The notes below the pieces were generated by a model. The model saw nothing but the letters and a program-made list of their open reading frames with translations, was not told the origin of the DNA and searched no databases. A program made the translations under genes and the position numbers. DNA of 52,521 nt from Lachnospiraceae bacterium UBA4260. GTDB taxonomy: Bacteria > Bacillota > Clostridia > Lachnospirales > Lachnospiraceae. Numbering within the stretch: the stretch's first letter is position 1; each line of letters begins with the position of its first letter. The stretch covers positions 1 through 52,521 of the forward strand of contig DGWK01000019.1 in assembly GCA_002395235.1 (NCBI GenBank), read 5' to 3'. This document shows positions 32,352 through 40,558 of this stretch, piece after piece.

Positions 32352-33737
32352 ATGGATATGATGAAGAAAGTCCCGGTAAGGGAGCAGGATCCCAAGGTCA
32401 GAGCCACCAATTTCGCGGAAGTATGCCTTGGATATAATAAAGAAGAAGCAGAGACCGAAGCACAGCGCTGCCTCAACTGCAAGAACCCCAGATGTGTGCA
32501 GGGATGTCCCGTCAATATCGACATTCCCGGTTTTATCATGAAGGTGAAGGAGAGCGACGTAAAGGGCGCTTACGACGTGATCGGAAGATCTTCCTCTCTG
32601 CCCGCCATCTGCGGCCGCGTCTGTCCTCAGGAGACGCAGTGCGAAGGCAAGTGCGTCAGAGGCATCAAGGGCGAGCCGGTCTCCATCGGCAAGCTCGAGA
32701 GATATGTGGCCGACACAGCCCGCGAGATGGGCGTCAAGCCCCAGGGCGCGGAGAAGAAGAACGGCCACAAGGTCGCGGTCATCGGTTCGGGCCCTGCAGG
32801 ACTTACCTGCGCGGGCGACCTGGCAAAGCTCGGCTATGAAGTCACCATCTTCGAAGCTCTGCACAAGGCGGGCGGCGTTCTTGTCTACGGTATTCCCGAA
32901 TTCCGTCTTCCCAAGGACGCGGTCGTCGAGAAGGAAATCGAGAACGTCAAGTCCCTGGGCGTCAAAATAGAGACCGACTGCGTGGTGGGCAAGTCCGCCA
33001 CCATCGACGACCTCATGAAGAATGAAGGCTACGAAGCCGTATTTATCGGCTCCGGCGCGGGCCTTCCCAAGTTCATGGGCATCCCCGGCGAGCAGGCCAT
33101 GGGCGTGTTCTCCGCCAACGAGTACCTGACAAGAAGCAACCTGATGAAGGCCTTCAGCGATACATCCAGAACGCCCATCATGAGACCTAAGAAAGCAGTC
33201 ATCGTAGGCGGCGGAAACGTGGCTATGGACGCAGCGAGAACGGCTCTTCGCCTGGGCGCGGAGACCCATATCGTCTACAGAAGAAGTGAAGAAGAACTTC
33301 CCGCAAGACGCGAAGAAGTCCATCACGCCAAGGAGGAAGGCATCATCTTCGACCTCCTGACCAATCCCGTGGAGATCCACGCCGACGAGAACGGCTGGGT
33401 AAAGAGCATCACCTGCATCCGCATGGAGCTGGGCGAGCCCGACGCTTCCGGAAGACGCAGACCCGTCGAGATCCCCGGATCCGAGTTTGAGATCGAGTGC
33501 GACGCGGTCATCATGTCCCTCGGTACATCTCCCAACCCGCTGATCTCCTCCACGACCAAGGGCCTCGAGGCAAACCGCAGAGGCTGCATCGTGGCAGACG
33601 AGGAGAAGGGACAGACCTCCAAGGAAGGCGTGTTCGCGGGCGGCGACGCCGTGACGGGAGCTGCCACCGTAATCCTGGCTATGGGCGCAGGTAAGGCGGC
33701 GGCCAAGGGTATTGACGAATACCTGTCGGCGAAGTAA
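32352..33737 (+). CDS. nfnB: NADH-dependent reduced ferredoxin:NADP+ oxidoreductase, large subunit (NfnB/SudA-type, GltD-like)
   Basis: The 461 residues resemble the glutamate synthase small subunit. An N-terminal double [4Fe-4S] domain has CLNCKNPRCVQGCPV and ICGRVCPQETQCEGKCVRG. An FAD Rossmann motif VAVIGSGPAGLTCAGDLAKLG and an NADP Rossmann motif AVIVGGGNVAMDAARTALRLGA follow, and the end has GVFAGGDAVTGAATVILAMGAGKAAA. No GltB-like large subunit is nearby and nfnA lies directly upstream, so the Nfn assignment is preferred over glutamate synthase. In Nfn this subunit bears the bifurcating FAD and binds NADPH. A terminator follows the gene. Confidence 0.93.
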   Translation: MDMMKKVPVREQDPKVRATNFAEVCLGYNKEEAETEAQRCLNCKNPRCVQGCPVNIDIPGFIMKVKESDVKGAYDVIGRSSSLPAICGRVCPQETQCEGKCVRGIKGEPVSIGKLERYVADTAREMGVKPQGAEKKNGHKVAVIGSGPAGLTCAGDLAKLGYEVTIFEALHKAGGVLVYGIPEFRLPKDAVVEKEIENVKSLGVKIETDCVVGKSATIDDLMKNEGYEAVFIGSGAGLPKFMGIPGEQAMGVFSANEYLTRSNLMKAFSDTSRTPIMRPKKAVIVGGGNVAMDAARTALRLGAETHIVYRRSEEELPARREEVHHAKEEGIIFDLLTNPVEIHADENGWVKSITCIRMELGEPDASGRRRPVEIPGSEFEIECDAVIMSLGTSPNPLISSTTKGLEANRRGCIVADEEKGQTSKEGVFAGGDAVTGAATVILAMGAGKAAAKGIDEYLSAK

Positions 33738-33759
33738 TTTAGTAATAGCATTGAGACGG

Positions 33760-33797
33760 GAGCGCACACCGCTGGGAATGCGGTGGGCGCTCTTTTT
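33760..33797 (+). terminator. Rho-independent terminator of nfnAB
   Basis: GAGCGC-A-CACCGC (33760-33772) pairs with GCGGTG-G-GCGCTC (33780-33792), with one internal mismatch, and leads into TTTTTC. Confidence 0.8.
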
Positions 33798-33817
33798 CAG
33801 AGAGTAAAGAGGAACGA

Positions 33818-34804
33818 ATGACTGAAATCCTGGAATTATCTGCGGAGGTGCAGAGGGATATCTTCGGCAGTAAAGATCACTATATCAGAAAGATTGAGAA
33901 AGACCTGGACGTCGCCGTGATCGCGAGAGACGGCGTGATCAAGGTGACCGGCGACGAGTCTGGTGTCAGAAAAGCGGTCGCCATTCTCGAGAGCCTGGCC
34001 GGCCTCTCCAGGGCCGGAGGGGAGATCGAGGACCAGAGCGTGGACTACGCCATCGAGATGAAGGATGAGGCGGAGCCCCACATGCTGGTCGATTTTGACA
34101 AAGATATCATCTGCCACACCATAAGCGGCAAGCCGATCAAACCCAAGACACTGGGACAGAAGAAATACATTGATTCGATCAGAGACAATCTGATCGTATT
34201 CGCCAACGGGCCGGCGGGAACCGGAAAGACATTTCTCGCCATGGCCATGGCTATAACCGCCTTCCAGAACAAGGAAGTGGAGCGGATCATCATGACGAGG
34301 CCTGCCATCGAGGCGGGGGAGAAGCTGGGCTTTCTGCCCGGTGACCTGCAGAGCAAGGTCGATCCCTATTTAAGACCCCTCTACGACGCGCTCTACCAGA
34401 TCATGGGAGCGGAGAATTTCAGGAAGAACATGGAGAACGGTCTGATCGAGGTGGCGCCCCTCGCTTACATGAGAGGGCGGACTCTGGACAACGCCTACAT
34501 CATTCTCGACGAGGCGCAGAACACCACGCCGGAGCAGATGAAGATGTTCCTGACCCGATTCGGCTTCGGCTCCCACGCCATCATCACCGGCGACGCCACG
34601 CAGAAGGATCTGGCGCCCAGCGCCCGCTCGGGTCTCGACGTGGCCATGAAGGTACTTAAGAACGTGGACGGGATCAGCTTTATCAATTTGACCGCCAAGG
34701 ACGTCGTCCGCCATCCGCTGGTGCAGAAGATCGTCAAGGCCTATGAGGATTATGAGAAACATGGTCGTTTTGAACACAGATATCCAAACAGAAGAAAAGT
34801 TTGA
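33818..34804 (+). CDS. phoH: PhoH family ATPase/RNA helicase-like protein
   Basis: The 328-residue protein has a KH-like N-terminal region (about 1-90), a linker, and a PhoH P-loop domain with GPAGTGKT (131-138), TRPAIEAGEKLGFLPGDLQSKVDPYLRPLYD and DEAQNTTPEQMKMFLTRFG. PhoH proteins are linked to RNA handling. The pairing with ybeY (rRNA maturation endonuclease) is one of the most conserved in bacteria, and here the 3' end overlaps ybeY. It is the first gene of a run phoH-ybeY-flavoprotein-flavoprotein-proA. The ribosome site AGAGGAA precedes ATG at 33818. No clear promoter was found between the nfn terminator and the start. Confidence 0.94.
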   Translation: MTEILELSAEVQRDIFGSKDHYIRKIEKDLDVAVIARDGVIKVTGDESGVRKAVAILESLAGLSRAGGEIEDQSVDYAIEMKDEAEPHMLVDFDKDIICHTISGKPIKPKTLGQKKYIDSIRDNLIVFANGPAGTGKTFLAMAMAITAFQNKEVERIIMTRPAIEAGEKLGFLPGDLQSKVDPYLRPLYDALYQIMGAENFRKNMENGLIEVAPLAYMRGRTLDNAYIILDEAQNTTPEQMKMFLTRFGFGSHAIITGDATQKDLAPSARSGLDVAMKVLKNVDGISFINLTAKDVVRHPLVQKIVKAYEDYEKHGRFEHRYPNRRKV

Positions 34805-35267
34805 CTTTGATCCGGAGCAGGTCGCGCAGGAGGTCTGCGAAAAGGTCCTTGAGCAGGAGGAATTTCCGCGGGACGCGGAAGTTTCCCTCCTGGTGACAGA
34901 GGCAGAAGAGGTTCACAGGCTCAATCTCGAGTTCAGGGGAATCGACAGAACGACGGACGTCCTCTCATTCCCGGGGCTGGACTATGAAGAGCCCGCCTCC
35001 TTTGAGGAAAGCATCGACGAGACCTGCGTCAACCCGGAGAACGGCTGCGTGATGCTGGGCGACATCGTCATCAACGCGCAGAAGGTGAAAGAGCAGGCGG
35101 CCGAGTACGGGCACAGTGAAAAGCGCGAATTCGCTTTTCTGGTGGCGCACAGTATGCTCCACCTGTGCGGCTATGACCACATGACGCCCGAAGAGGCGGA
35201 GGAGATGGAGAAGAGGCAGGAAAAAGCCCTCACCGCTCTGGGAATCACAAGGGATGGGGAGCAATGA
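34761..35267 (+). CDS. ybeY: Endoribonuclease YbeY (rRNA maturation factor)
   Basis: Zinc endonuclease acting on 16S rRNA 3' end maturation and ribosome quality control. The metal motif is VAHSMLHLCGYDH (HxxxHxxxxxH) near the C-terminus, and FRGIDRTTDVLSFPG is the family signature. The protein is about 168 residues. Three in-frame ATG codons (34743, 34752, 34761) lie within phoH. The third has GAGGA 11 nt upstream and gives the N-terminus that fits the family best, but 34743 cannot be excluded. The end overlaps the next gene by ATGA. In the motif the common Gly and Leu are Ser and Cys here, which does not touch the His ligands. Confidence 0.93.
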   Translation: MVVLNTDIQTEEKFDFDPEQVAQEVCEKVLEQEEFPRDAEVSLLVTEAEEVHRLNLEFRGIDRTTDVLSFPGLDYEEPASFEESIDETCVNPENGCVMLGDIVINAQKVKEQAAEYGHSEKREFAFLVAHSMLHLCGYDHMTPEEAEEMEKRQEKALTALGITRDGEQ

Positions 35268-36541
35268 GACAGGCGCGGGAAAAAGAGAGCAGATACTGTG
35301 AAGTCGCCGTGATCGGAGCGGGACCTTCCGGGTGCATGGCGTCTGCGGCGGCAGCGGAGAACGGGCTGCGGGCGCTTCTTTTTGACGCCAATGACCGCAT
35401 CGGGAGAAAGATCTACGCCACCGGTGGCGGGCGCTGCAATCTGACAAATCTCCGCATGGACAAAGAATGTTATCACACGGGCGGGAGTGAGGATCTCTCC
35501 GCCTTTTTTGCGCGGTTTTCCGTGCAGGACCATATCCGCTTCTGGGAGTCCGAGGGAATCTGGCTCCACGACAGGCAGGGATATGTGTACCCCCGGACCG
35601 ACCAGGCCGCCACCATCGCGGAAGGTTTTGAGAAAATACTGAGGAGAGCGCAGGTGGAATTCCTGCCCGGGCAGAGGGTCAGCGACCTGCGTCTGTATTC
35701 GGAGGAAGGAAAGAGACGCTTCCTTATTCAGACAGAGTCAGGTGGGCAGTATTTTGCCCGGAAAGTCATATTGGCGGGAGGAGGCGCGGCGGGACCGCAG
35801 TACGGCTCCGTCGGCGATCTCTACAGGATCGCGCGGGCATTGAGCCACTCTGTCAGAAAGCCGCTTCCGGCGCTGGTCCCGCTCTTATCGGATGACAGAG
35901 ATCTCAAGGCGGCGGCGGGCGTGCGCTGCGACGCCAAGGTCACGCTCCTGCGCGAGGGCGCGGAGCCCGTCTCCGAGCGGGGAGAACTGCAGATGACGGA
36001 CAAGGGGATCTCCGGGATCCCGGTGTTCCAGCTGAGCGCCGCAGCGGCCAGAAGCCTCGATGAAGGAAAGACAGTCACTGCCGTCATCGATTTTCTGCCG
36101 GACTTTGAAGAGGAGAAGTGGAGCGCGGAGATCGCAAGGCGAACGGGCGAGGATAAAGACTGCATGCTGAGCGTGTTCTTCCTGGGACTGGTGAACCGGA
36201 AGGTCCTGGACCTGATTCTCAGAAAGAGAGGCCTGCAGGCGGAGAAAAAGGCCTCCAAGGTGCCCGTGGAGGTGCTTGCGGGGATCATGGAGGACATGCG
36301 CGGATTTAAGGTGAAGGTCACGGGCACGGGGGACTTCCGGCAGGCCCAGGTCACATCGGGCGGCATTCCGCTCTCCGAGGTGGACGGCGACCTGCAGTCC
36401 GTAAAGTGCCGCGGTCTCTATCTGGCCGGAGAGATTCTGGATGTGGACGGGATCTGCGGAGGATACAACCTGCAGTGGGCGATGACCAGCGGATGGATCG
36501 CCGGAAGCAGTGCGGCAAAGGAAAGGAGCGGCACTAAATGA
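35264..36541 (+). CDS. HI0933-like NAD(P)/FAD-dependent oxidoreductase (BaiN/RdsA family)
   Basis: The 425-residue flavoprotein has an N-terminal FAD Rossmann motif VAVIGAGPSGCMAS, the signature GRKIYATGGGRCNLTN, KVILAGGGAAGPQYGS in the middle, and the C-terminal AQVTSGGIPLSEVD and YLAGEILDVDGICGGYNLQWAMTSGWIAGS. This is the HI0933 fold. A few members reduce bile-acid intermediates (BaiN), but most have no known substrate, so none is assigned. It overlaps ybeY by 4 bp and the next gene by 4 bp (ATGA at both), which implies translational coupling. Confidence 0.9.
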   Translation: MRQAREKESRYCEVAVIGAGPSGCMASAAAAENGLRALLFDANDRIGRKIYATGGGRCNLTNLRMDKECYHTGGSEDLSAFFARFSVQDHIRFWESEGIWLHDRQGYVYPRTDQAATIAEGFEKILRRAQVEFLPGQRVSDLRLYSEEGKRRFLIQTESGGQYFARKVILAGGGAAGPQYGSVGDLYRIARALSHSVRKPLPALVPLLSDDRDLKAAAGVRCDAKVTLLREGAEPVSERGELQMTDKGISGIPVFQLSAAAARSLDEGKTVTAVIDFLPDFEEEKWSAEIARRTGEDKDCMLSVFFLGLVNRKVLDLILRKRGLQAEKKASKVPVEVLAGIMEDMRGFKVKVTGTGDFRQAQVTSGGIPLSEVDGDLQSVKCRGLYLAGEILDVDGICGGYNLQWAMTSGWIAGSSAAKERSGTK

Positions 36542-38232
36542 TAAGGATTTCCCAGATGAAACTTCCATGCGGACACAGCAGGGAGGATCTGGAGGGCAAA
36601 ATAGCAAAGACACTCAGGCTTAAAGGCGGACAGCCGCTGCGCTATGAGATCCGCCGGCACTCGGTGGACGCCCGCAAAAAGCCGCAGCTCTTCGATATCT
36701 ACACGGTGGATGTGGATCTGGGCGGGAGTCTCAGCGCGGACCGAAAGCTCGCGGCGAAACTTCGCAGGGGAGAGATCTTGGCCGTGGACCCGCAGCCTTA
36801 CCGCTTCCCTGACCAGGGCAGTCAACAGATGAAGCGCCGCCCCGTCGTGATCGGGGCCGGTCCCGCGGGACTTTTCTGCGCGCTGATGCTGGCGGAGCAC
36901 GGTTACGGGCCGCTCCTTCTCGAGCGGGGCCGCCGCGTCGAGGACAGGAAGAGGGATATCGAGAAATACTGGGAGACGGGACTTCTTGACCCCACGTCCA
37001 ATGTGCAGTTCGGGGAGGGCGGAGCCGGCACGTTCTCCGACGGAAAACTCAACACCCAGATCAACGACAAGACCGGGAGGAGCGGCGAGGTGCTGCGCAT
37101 CTTCGTCGAGGCCGGGGCGCCCGAAGATATCCTCTACGAGAGCAAGCCCCATATCGGAACCGACAAGCTCAGCGAGGTCATTCCCGCCATCCGGGAGAGG
37201 ATCATCGCCGCCGGCGGAGAGGTGCGCTTTGAGTCGCAGGTGACAGATCTTGAGATCATCGGCGGAGCGGTAAAGGCTGTTTTCCTCGCGGACGGCAGCA
37301 AAATAGAGACGGATACGGTGGTCCTCGCTCCGGGACACAGCGCGAGGGATACCATGCAGTCCCTGTTTGACAGAGGGGTTCCCATAGAGCAGAAAGCTTT
37401 CGCGGTGGGACTTCGCGTCTCCCATCCTCAGAGCCTGATCGACAGGTCCCAGTACGGAGTGTGGGAAAAAGAGGAGATGGACAGGCTGGGCCTCTCCGCG
37501 GCAAATTACAAGCTGACCGCGAAGGCTTCTTCCGGCAGAGGGGTCTATTCGTTCTGCATGTGTCCCGGCGGATACATCGTGAACGCCTCCTCGGAACCCG
37601 GCAGAATCGCCGTAAACGGCATGAGTGAGCACGCGAGAGACAGCGGACGCGCCAACAGCGCCATCGTCTGCACGGTGGGACCGGAGGAATTCGGCGGAAG
37701 CGATCCGCTGCATGGAATGATCTTCCAGCGCCAGCTGGAGGAAAAGGCATTCCGCCTCGGAAAAGGCGCCGTCCCGGTGCAGCGGTACCAAAAGCTCAAA
37801 GAGCGCTTTGAGGAAGAGCAGAAGGAGCCCGGAAAGGGCACAGGCCTTCCGGAGACGGATCCCATAGCCGACGACTATTTGCAGACCGCGGACCTGTGCA
37901 TCCGCGGAAAGTGGAGGGAAGCGGACCTGAGCAGCCTTCTGCCGCCTTCGCTGACGGCCGATTTTCTCGAGGGCATGGAATATTTTGACAAAAAGATCGA
38001 AGGATTTGCCGGTCCCGAGGCAGTGTGCGCGGGACTCGAGAGCAGGACGTCTTCCCCGGTGAGGATCCCGAGAGGGGAGGACCTGCAGGCAGAGGTGAAA
38101 GGGCTGTATCCCTGCGGGGAAGGGGCCGGATACGCGGGCGGGATCATGTCGGCCGCCATGGACGGGATCCGAGTGGCGGAGGCCATCCGAAAGCGGTTCC
38201 GGGAGCCGCAGGACAGCACATCTACTATGTGA
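36538..38232 (+). CDS. FAD-dependent dehydrogenase, COG2509 family
   Basis: The 564 residues start with a small alpha/beta domain (about 1-95) and continue with VVIGAGPAGLFCALMLAEHGY (FAD motif, near 103-123) and the family hallmark NVQFGEGGAGTFSDGKLNT. FAVGLRVSHPQSLID and YSFCMCPGGYIVNASSEPG lie in the middle, and YPCGEGAGYAGGIMSAAMDGIRVAEAI at the end. Family members are widespread in Clostridia; their substrate is unknown. It overlaps the upstream HI0933-like gene by ATGA and lies 25 bp before proA. Two unrelated flavoproteins in one coupled unit may act in sequence or simply share control. Confidence 0.9.
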   Translation: MIRISQMKLPCGHSREDLEGKIAKTLRLKGGQPLRYEIRRHSVDARKKPQLFDIYTVDVDLGGSLSADRKLAAKLRRGEILAVDPQPYRFPDQGSQQMKRRPVVIGAGPAGLFCALMLAEHGYGPLLLERGRRVEDRKRDIEKYWETGLLDPTSNVQFGEGGAGTFSDGKLNTQINDKTGRSGEVLRIFVEAGAPEDILYESKPHIGTDKLSEVIPAIRERIIAAGGEVRFESQVTDLEIIGGAVKAVFLADGSKIETDTVVLAPGHSARDTMQSLFDRGVPIEQKAFAVGLRVSHPQSLIDRSQYGVWEKEEMDRLGLSAANYKLTAKASSGRGVYSFCMCPGGYIVNASSEPGRIAVNGMSEHARDSGRANSAIVCTVGPEEFGGSDPLHGMIFQRQLEEKAFRLGKGAVPVQRYQKLKERFEEEQKEPGKGTGLPETDPIADDYLQTADLCIRGKWREADLSSLLPPSLTADFLEGMEYFDKKIEGFAGPEAVCAGLESRTSSPVRIPRGEDLQAEVKGLYPCGEGAGYAGGIMSAAMDGIRVAEAIRKRFREPQDSTSTM

Positions 38233-38257
38233 AAGTATGTGAAAGGAGAGGACGATC

Positions 38258-39505
38258 ATGAGTTTGGTTACAGATCTTTGTAAAGCGGCGGCGGCGGTCA
38301 AGTATGAAGTGCAAAAGCTCGATACGCAGAAGAAGAACGAGGCACTTCTGACGGCGGCCGACAGGCTCGTGCAGAGGCGGGCGGACATCCTTGCGGCCAA
38401 TGAGAAGGACATAGAGGCGGGCAGGGCGGCCGGCATGTCCGAGGCGCTGATCGACAGGCTGACGCTGACGGACGGCAGGATCGAGCAGATTGCCGAGGGA
38501 CTTCGCCAGGTGGCGCAGCTCCCGGATCCGGTGGGCGAAGTCATGGAAGAATTTGTGAGGCCGAACGGCATGAAGATCCGCAAGATCCGCGTTCCCATGG
38601 GCGTCATCGGCGTGATCTACGAGTCCCGCCCCAACGTGACGGCGGACGCCTTTGCGCTCTGCTTCAAAGCGGGCAGCGCCGTGATCTTAAAGGGCGGAAG
38701 CGACGCCATTAACTCCAATATCGCGATCACCCGGGTCCTGCGCGATTCCCTTGAGGCGTGCGGGATCACTCCGGACGCCGTGCAGCTGGTCGCCACGACG
38801 GACAGAGCGGCCACCAGGGAGCTCATGACCATGCGGCAGTATATTGACGTGCTGATTCCCAGAGGCGGGTCGGGGCTGATCCGCGCCGTCGTGGAAGGCA
38901 GCAAGATCCCGGTCATCGAGACCGGAACCGGCAACTGCCACATCTATGTGGACAAGGACGCGGACCTGGAGATGGCGATGAAGATCCTGGTCAACGCAAA
39001 GACCCAGCGGATCGGCGTCTGCAACGCCGCGGAGTCCCTGGTGGTCCACAGAGCGGTCCTCGATGAGTTTCTTCCCATGCTGGCGACGACGATGGAAGAG
39101 TACGGCGTCACCCTTCGGGCGGACGAGGACTCCCGCTCAATGCTGCCTCTGGCAGAAGCCGCCACAGAGGAGGATTTCGGCAAAGAATATCTGGCGCTCA
39201 TGCTGTCGGTCAAGACGGTGGACTCCGTGGAAGAGGCCATCGAGCACATCAACCGCTATCACACGGGGCACTCCGACTGCATCGTGACAAAAGACAGAGA
39301 GGCGGCGGAGAAGTTCCTAAGAGAGATCGATTCCGCCTGTGTCTATGTCAATGTCTCCACGAGGTTCACGGACGGATTTGAGTTCGGCTTCGGCGCGGAG
39401 ATCGGCATCAGCACGCAGAAGCTGCAGGCAAGAGGACCCATGGGGCTCAGAGAAATAACATCGTATAAGTACCAGATCACCGGAGACGGCCAGATCAGAG
39501 GCTGA
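38258..39505 (+). CDS. proA: Glutamate-5-semialdehyde dehydrogenase (gamma-glutamyl phosphate reductase)
   Basis: Second step of proline synthesis: reduces gamma-glutamyl phosphate with NADPH. The 415-residue length is standard. The protein shows VPMGVIGVIYESRPNVTADAFAL, LKGGSDAINSN, IPRGGSGLI, and the catalytic Cys255 in RIGVCNAAESL. The end has STRFTDGFEFGFGAEIGISTQKLQARGPMGL. The ribosome site AAAGGAGAGG precedes ATG. The usual partner proB (glutamate 5-kinase) is absent from the window on both sides, so it must lie elsewhere. The gene ends the phoH operon at a bidirectional terminator. Confidence 0.96.
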   Translation: MSLVTDLCKAAAAVKYEVQKLDTQKKNEALLTAADRLVQRRADILAANEKDIEAGRAAGMSEALIDRLTLTDGRIEQIAEGLRQVAQLPDPVGEVMEEFVRPNGMKIRKIRVPMGVIGVIYESRPNVTADAFALCFKAGSAVILKGGSDAINSNIAITRVLRDSLEACGITPDAVQLVATTDRAATRELMTMRQYIDVLIPRGGSGLIRAVVEGSKIPVIETGTGNCHIYVDKDADLEMAMKILVNAKTQRIGVCNAAESLVVHRAVLDEFLPMLATTMEEYGVTLRADEDSRSMLPLAEAATEEDFGKEYLALMLSVKTVDSVEEAIEHINRYHTGHSDCIVTKDREAAEKFLREIDSACVYVNVSTRFTDGFEFGFGAEIGISTQKLQARGPMGLREITSYKYQITGDGQIRG

Positions 39506-39541
39506 GCGAAGGCGGCGGTGCATTAAGGCACACAAAAAAAC

Positions 39542-39580
39542 AGCTCCGCGGACCCGGCAGCGGGTCGGCGGAGCTTTTTG
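39542..39580. terminator. Bidirectional terminator between proA and the HicB-like gene
   Basis: AGCTCCGC (39542-39549) pairs with GCGGAGCT (39568-39575), and GACCCG (39551-39556) with CGGGTC (39561-39566), around GCAG. A T-run follows on the plus strand (TTTTTGTTTT) and an A-run precedes it (AAAAAAA), so it works in both directions. Confidence 0.85.
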
Positions 39581-39602
39581 TTTTGTCATCGTTTCGGCCT
39601 GT

Positions 39603-39878
39603 TCACTCGTCCCAGCCTTCGTAGAGGCGGACAATGACGCCGATGGTGCGGATATGCTCGTTTTCCTTTACGGGGATATCGTCGTAGTCGGATACGGGAG
39701 GCATATCGAGCGTCTCGAGAAGTTCTGTCTGGATCCAGTCCCGGCACTCGGCGATCGCGTCGTTGATGCAGTCGTCAAGCGTATCGCCCTTGGCGGTGCA
39801 CATGGTAAGATCCGGAAAATAGGCGGTGTATTTGCCGTCCTCATGTCTGTGAAAAACGGCGGGATATCGAAAAGTCAT
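39603..39878 (-). CDS. HicB-like antitoxin-fold protein without a HicA partner
   Basis: The 91-residue protein begins YPAVFHRHEDGKYTAYFPDL and has the motif GDTLDDCINDAIAEC, the partial RNase H fold of HicB. The C-terminal part (VKENEHIRTIGVIVRLYEGWDE) shows no ribbon-helix-helix or HTH segment, unlike full HicB antitoxins. No HicA toxin frame is found on either side: upstream is 154 bp of AT-rich spacer and downstream the proA terminator. It is therefore an orphan, perhaps a remnant or a free-standing HicB-family protein with another role, as is common in Clostridia. Confidence 0.8.
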   Translation of the reverse strand: MTFRYPAVFHRHEDGKYTAYFPDLTMCTAKGDTLDDCINDAIAECRDWIQTELLETLDMPPVSDYDDIPVKENEHIRTIGVIVRLYEGWDE

Positions 39879-40032
39879 AGCTGTACCTCACTTGTGATCT
39901 TTTTTGCAAAATGCCTGCTTCATTTACTCTACTCCATTATATCTCATTTTTCAAATGCTTAATTAAAGGATAATGTGTTACTATTATCATTAGGGGATTT
40001 TTATAACAGTACAGTAGCAGCAGAGGTGTTTT

Positions 40033-40491
40033 ATGGATAAAGCTATTTTGCAGATTATCGGAAACAGGATCATACAGACAGGAGCGGTCGCGTGGGTACT
40101 GTCACAGGTCATAAAGACCGTCATTCACCTGATCCTGAATAAAAAGATCGTATGGGAGCGCCTTGTGGGGGACGGCGGAATGCCCAGCAGCCACTCTGCC
40201 ACGGTCACTTCCGTAGCCGTCGCGGCCGGATTCACGGCCGGGTGGGATTCGCCGGTCTTTGCCGTCGCCGTCTTTCTGGCGATCATCGTCATGCACGACG
40301 CCAGGGGCGTTCGAAGAGAGACCGGCAAGCAGGCCGTTGTGATCAACAATATGCTCGAGTTCTTCGAGAAGATGGGCGCCGGAGATATGACGCCGGAGCA
40401 GACGCTCAAGGAGTTTGTGGGACATTCCCCCTTGCAGGTCGCGGCCGGCGCGGTCCTTGGGTTTGTTGTTGCCATAGCGATGAACCTCTGA
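40033..40491 (+). CDS. Divergent PAP2-family membrane protein (DUF212)
   Basis: The 152-residue protein has a short hydrophobic start, the motif GDGGMPSSHSATVTSVAVAAG, a membrane segment AVFLAIIVMHDARGVRRETGKQA, and the end GHSPLQVAAGAVLGFVVAIAMN. These match DUF212 (YuiD-like), a branch related to the acid phosphatase/vanadium haloperoxidase fold (GxPSxHS). Family members are small membrane proteins of unknown substrate. A possible promoter lies at 39959-39987 (TTAATT, 17 bp, TATTAT), and AGAGGTG precedes the start. It may be the first gene of the nudC run. Confidence 0.9.
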   Translation: MDKAILQIIGNRIIQTGAVAWVLSQVIKTVIHLILNKKIVWERLVGDGGMPSSHSATVTSVAVAAGFTAGWDSPVFAVAVFLAIIVMHDARGVRRETGKQAVVINNMLEFFEKMGAGDMTPEQTLKEFVGHSPLQVAAGAVLGFVVAIAMNL

Positions 40492-40497
40492 GGAAGA

Positions 40498-40545
40498 ACA
40501 TCGAATAAAGATAACATCTGATAAAGAGTACATCTGACAGAAAGA
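40498..40545 (+). repeat. Three degenerate 16-bp direct repeats between the DUF212 and nudC genes
   Basis: ACATCGAATAAAGAT, ACATCTGATAAAGAGT and ACATCTGACAGAAAGA follow one another with a 16-bp period. The stretch lies just before the nudC ribosome site and is too short to be coding. Confidence 0.5.
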
Positions 40546-40558
40546 ACAGGTAGAAGAG

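Noticed and set aside
36418..38607. Long minus-strand frame (729 codons) opposite the COG2509 flavoprotein gene
   Set aside because: It is a shadow of a well-supported gene with clear motifs; GC-rich codon use opens the opposite frame. Other long antisense frames (for example 15510-17177 and 23137-24888) are rejected for the same reason.
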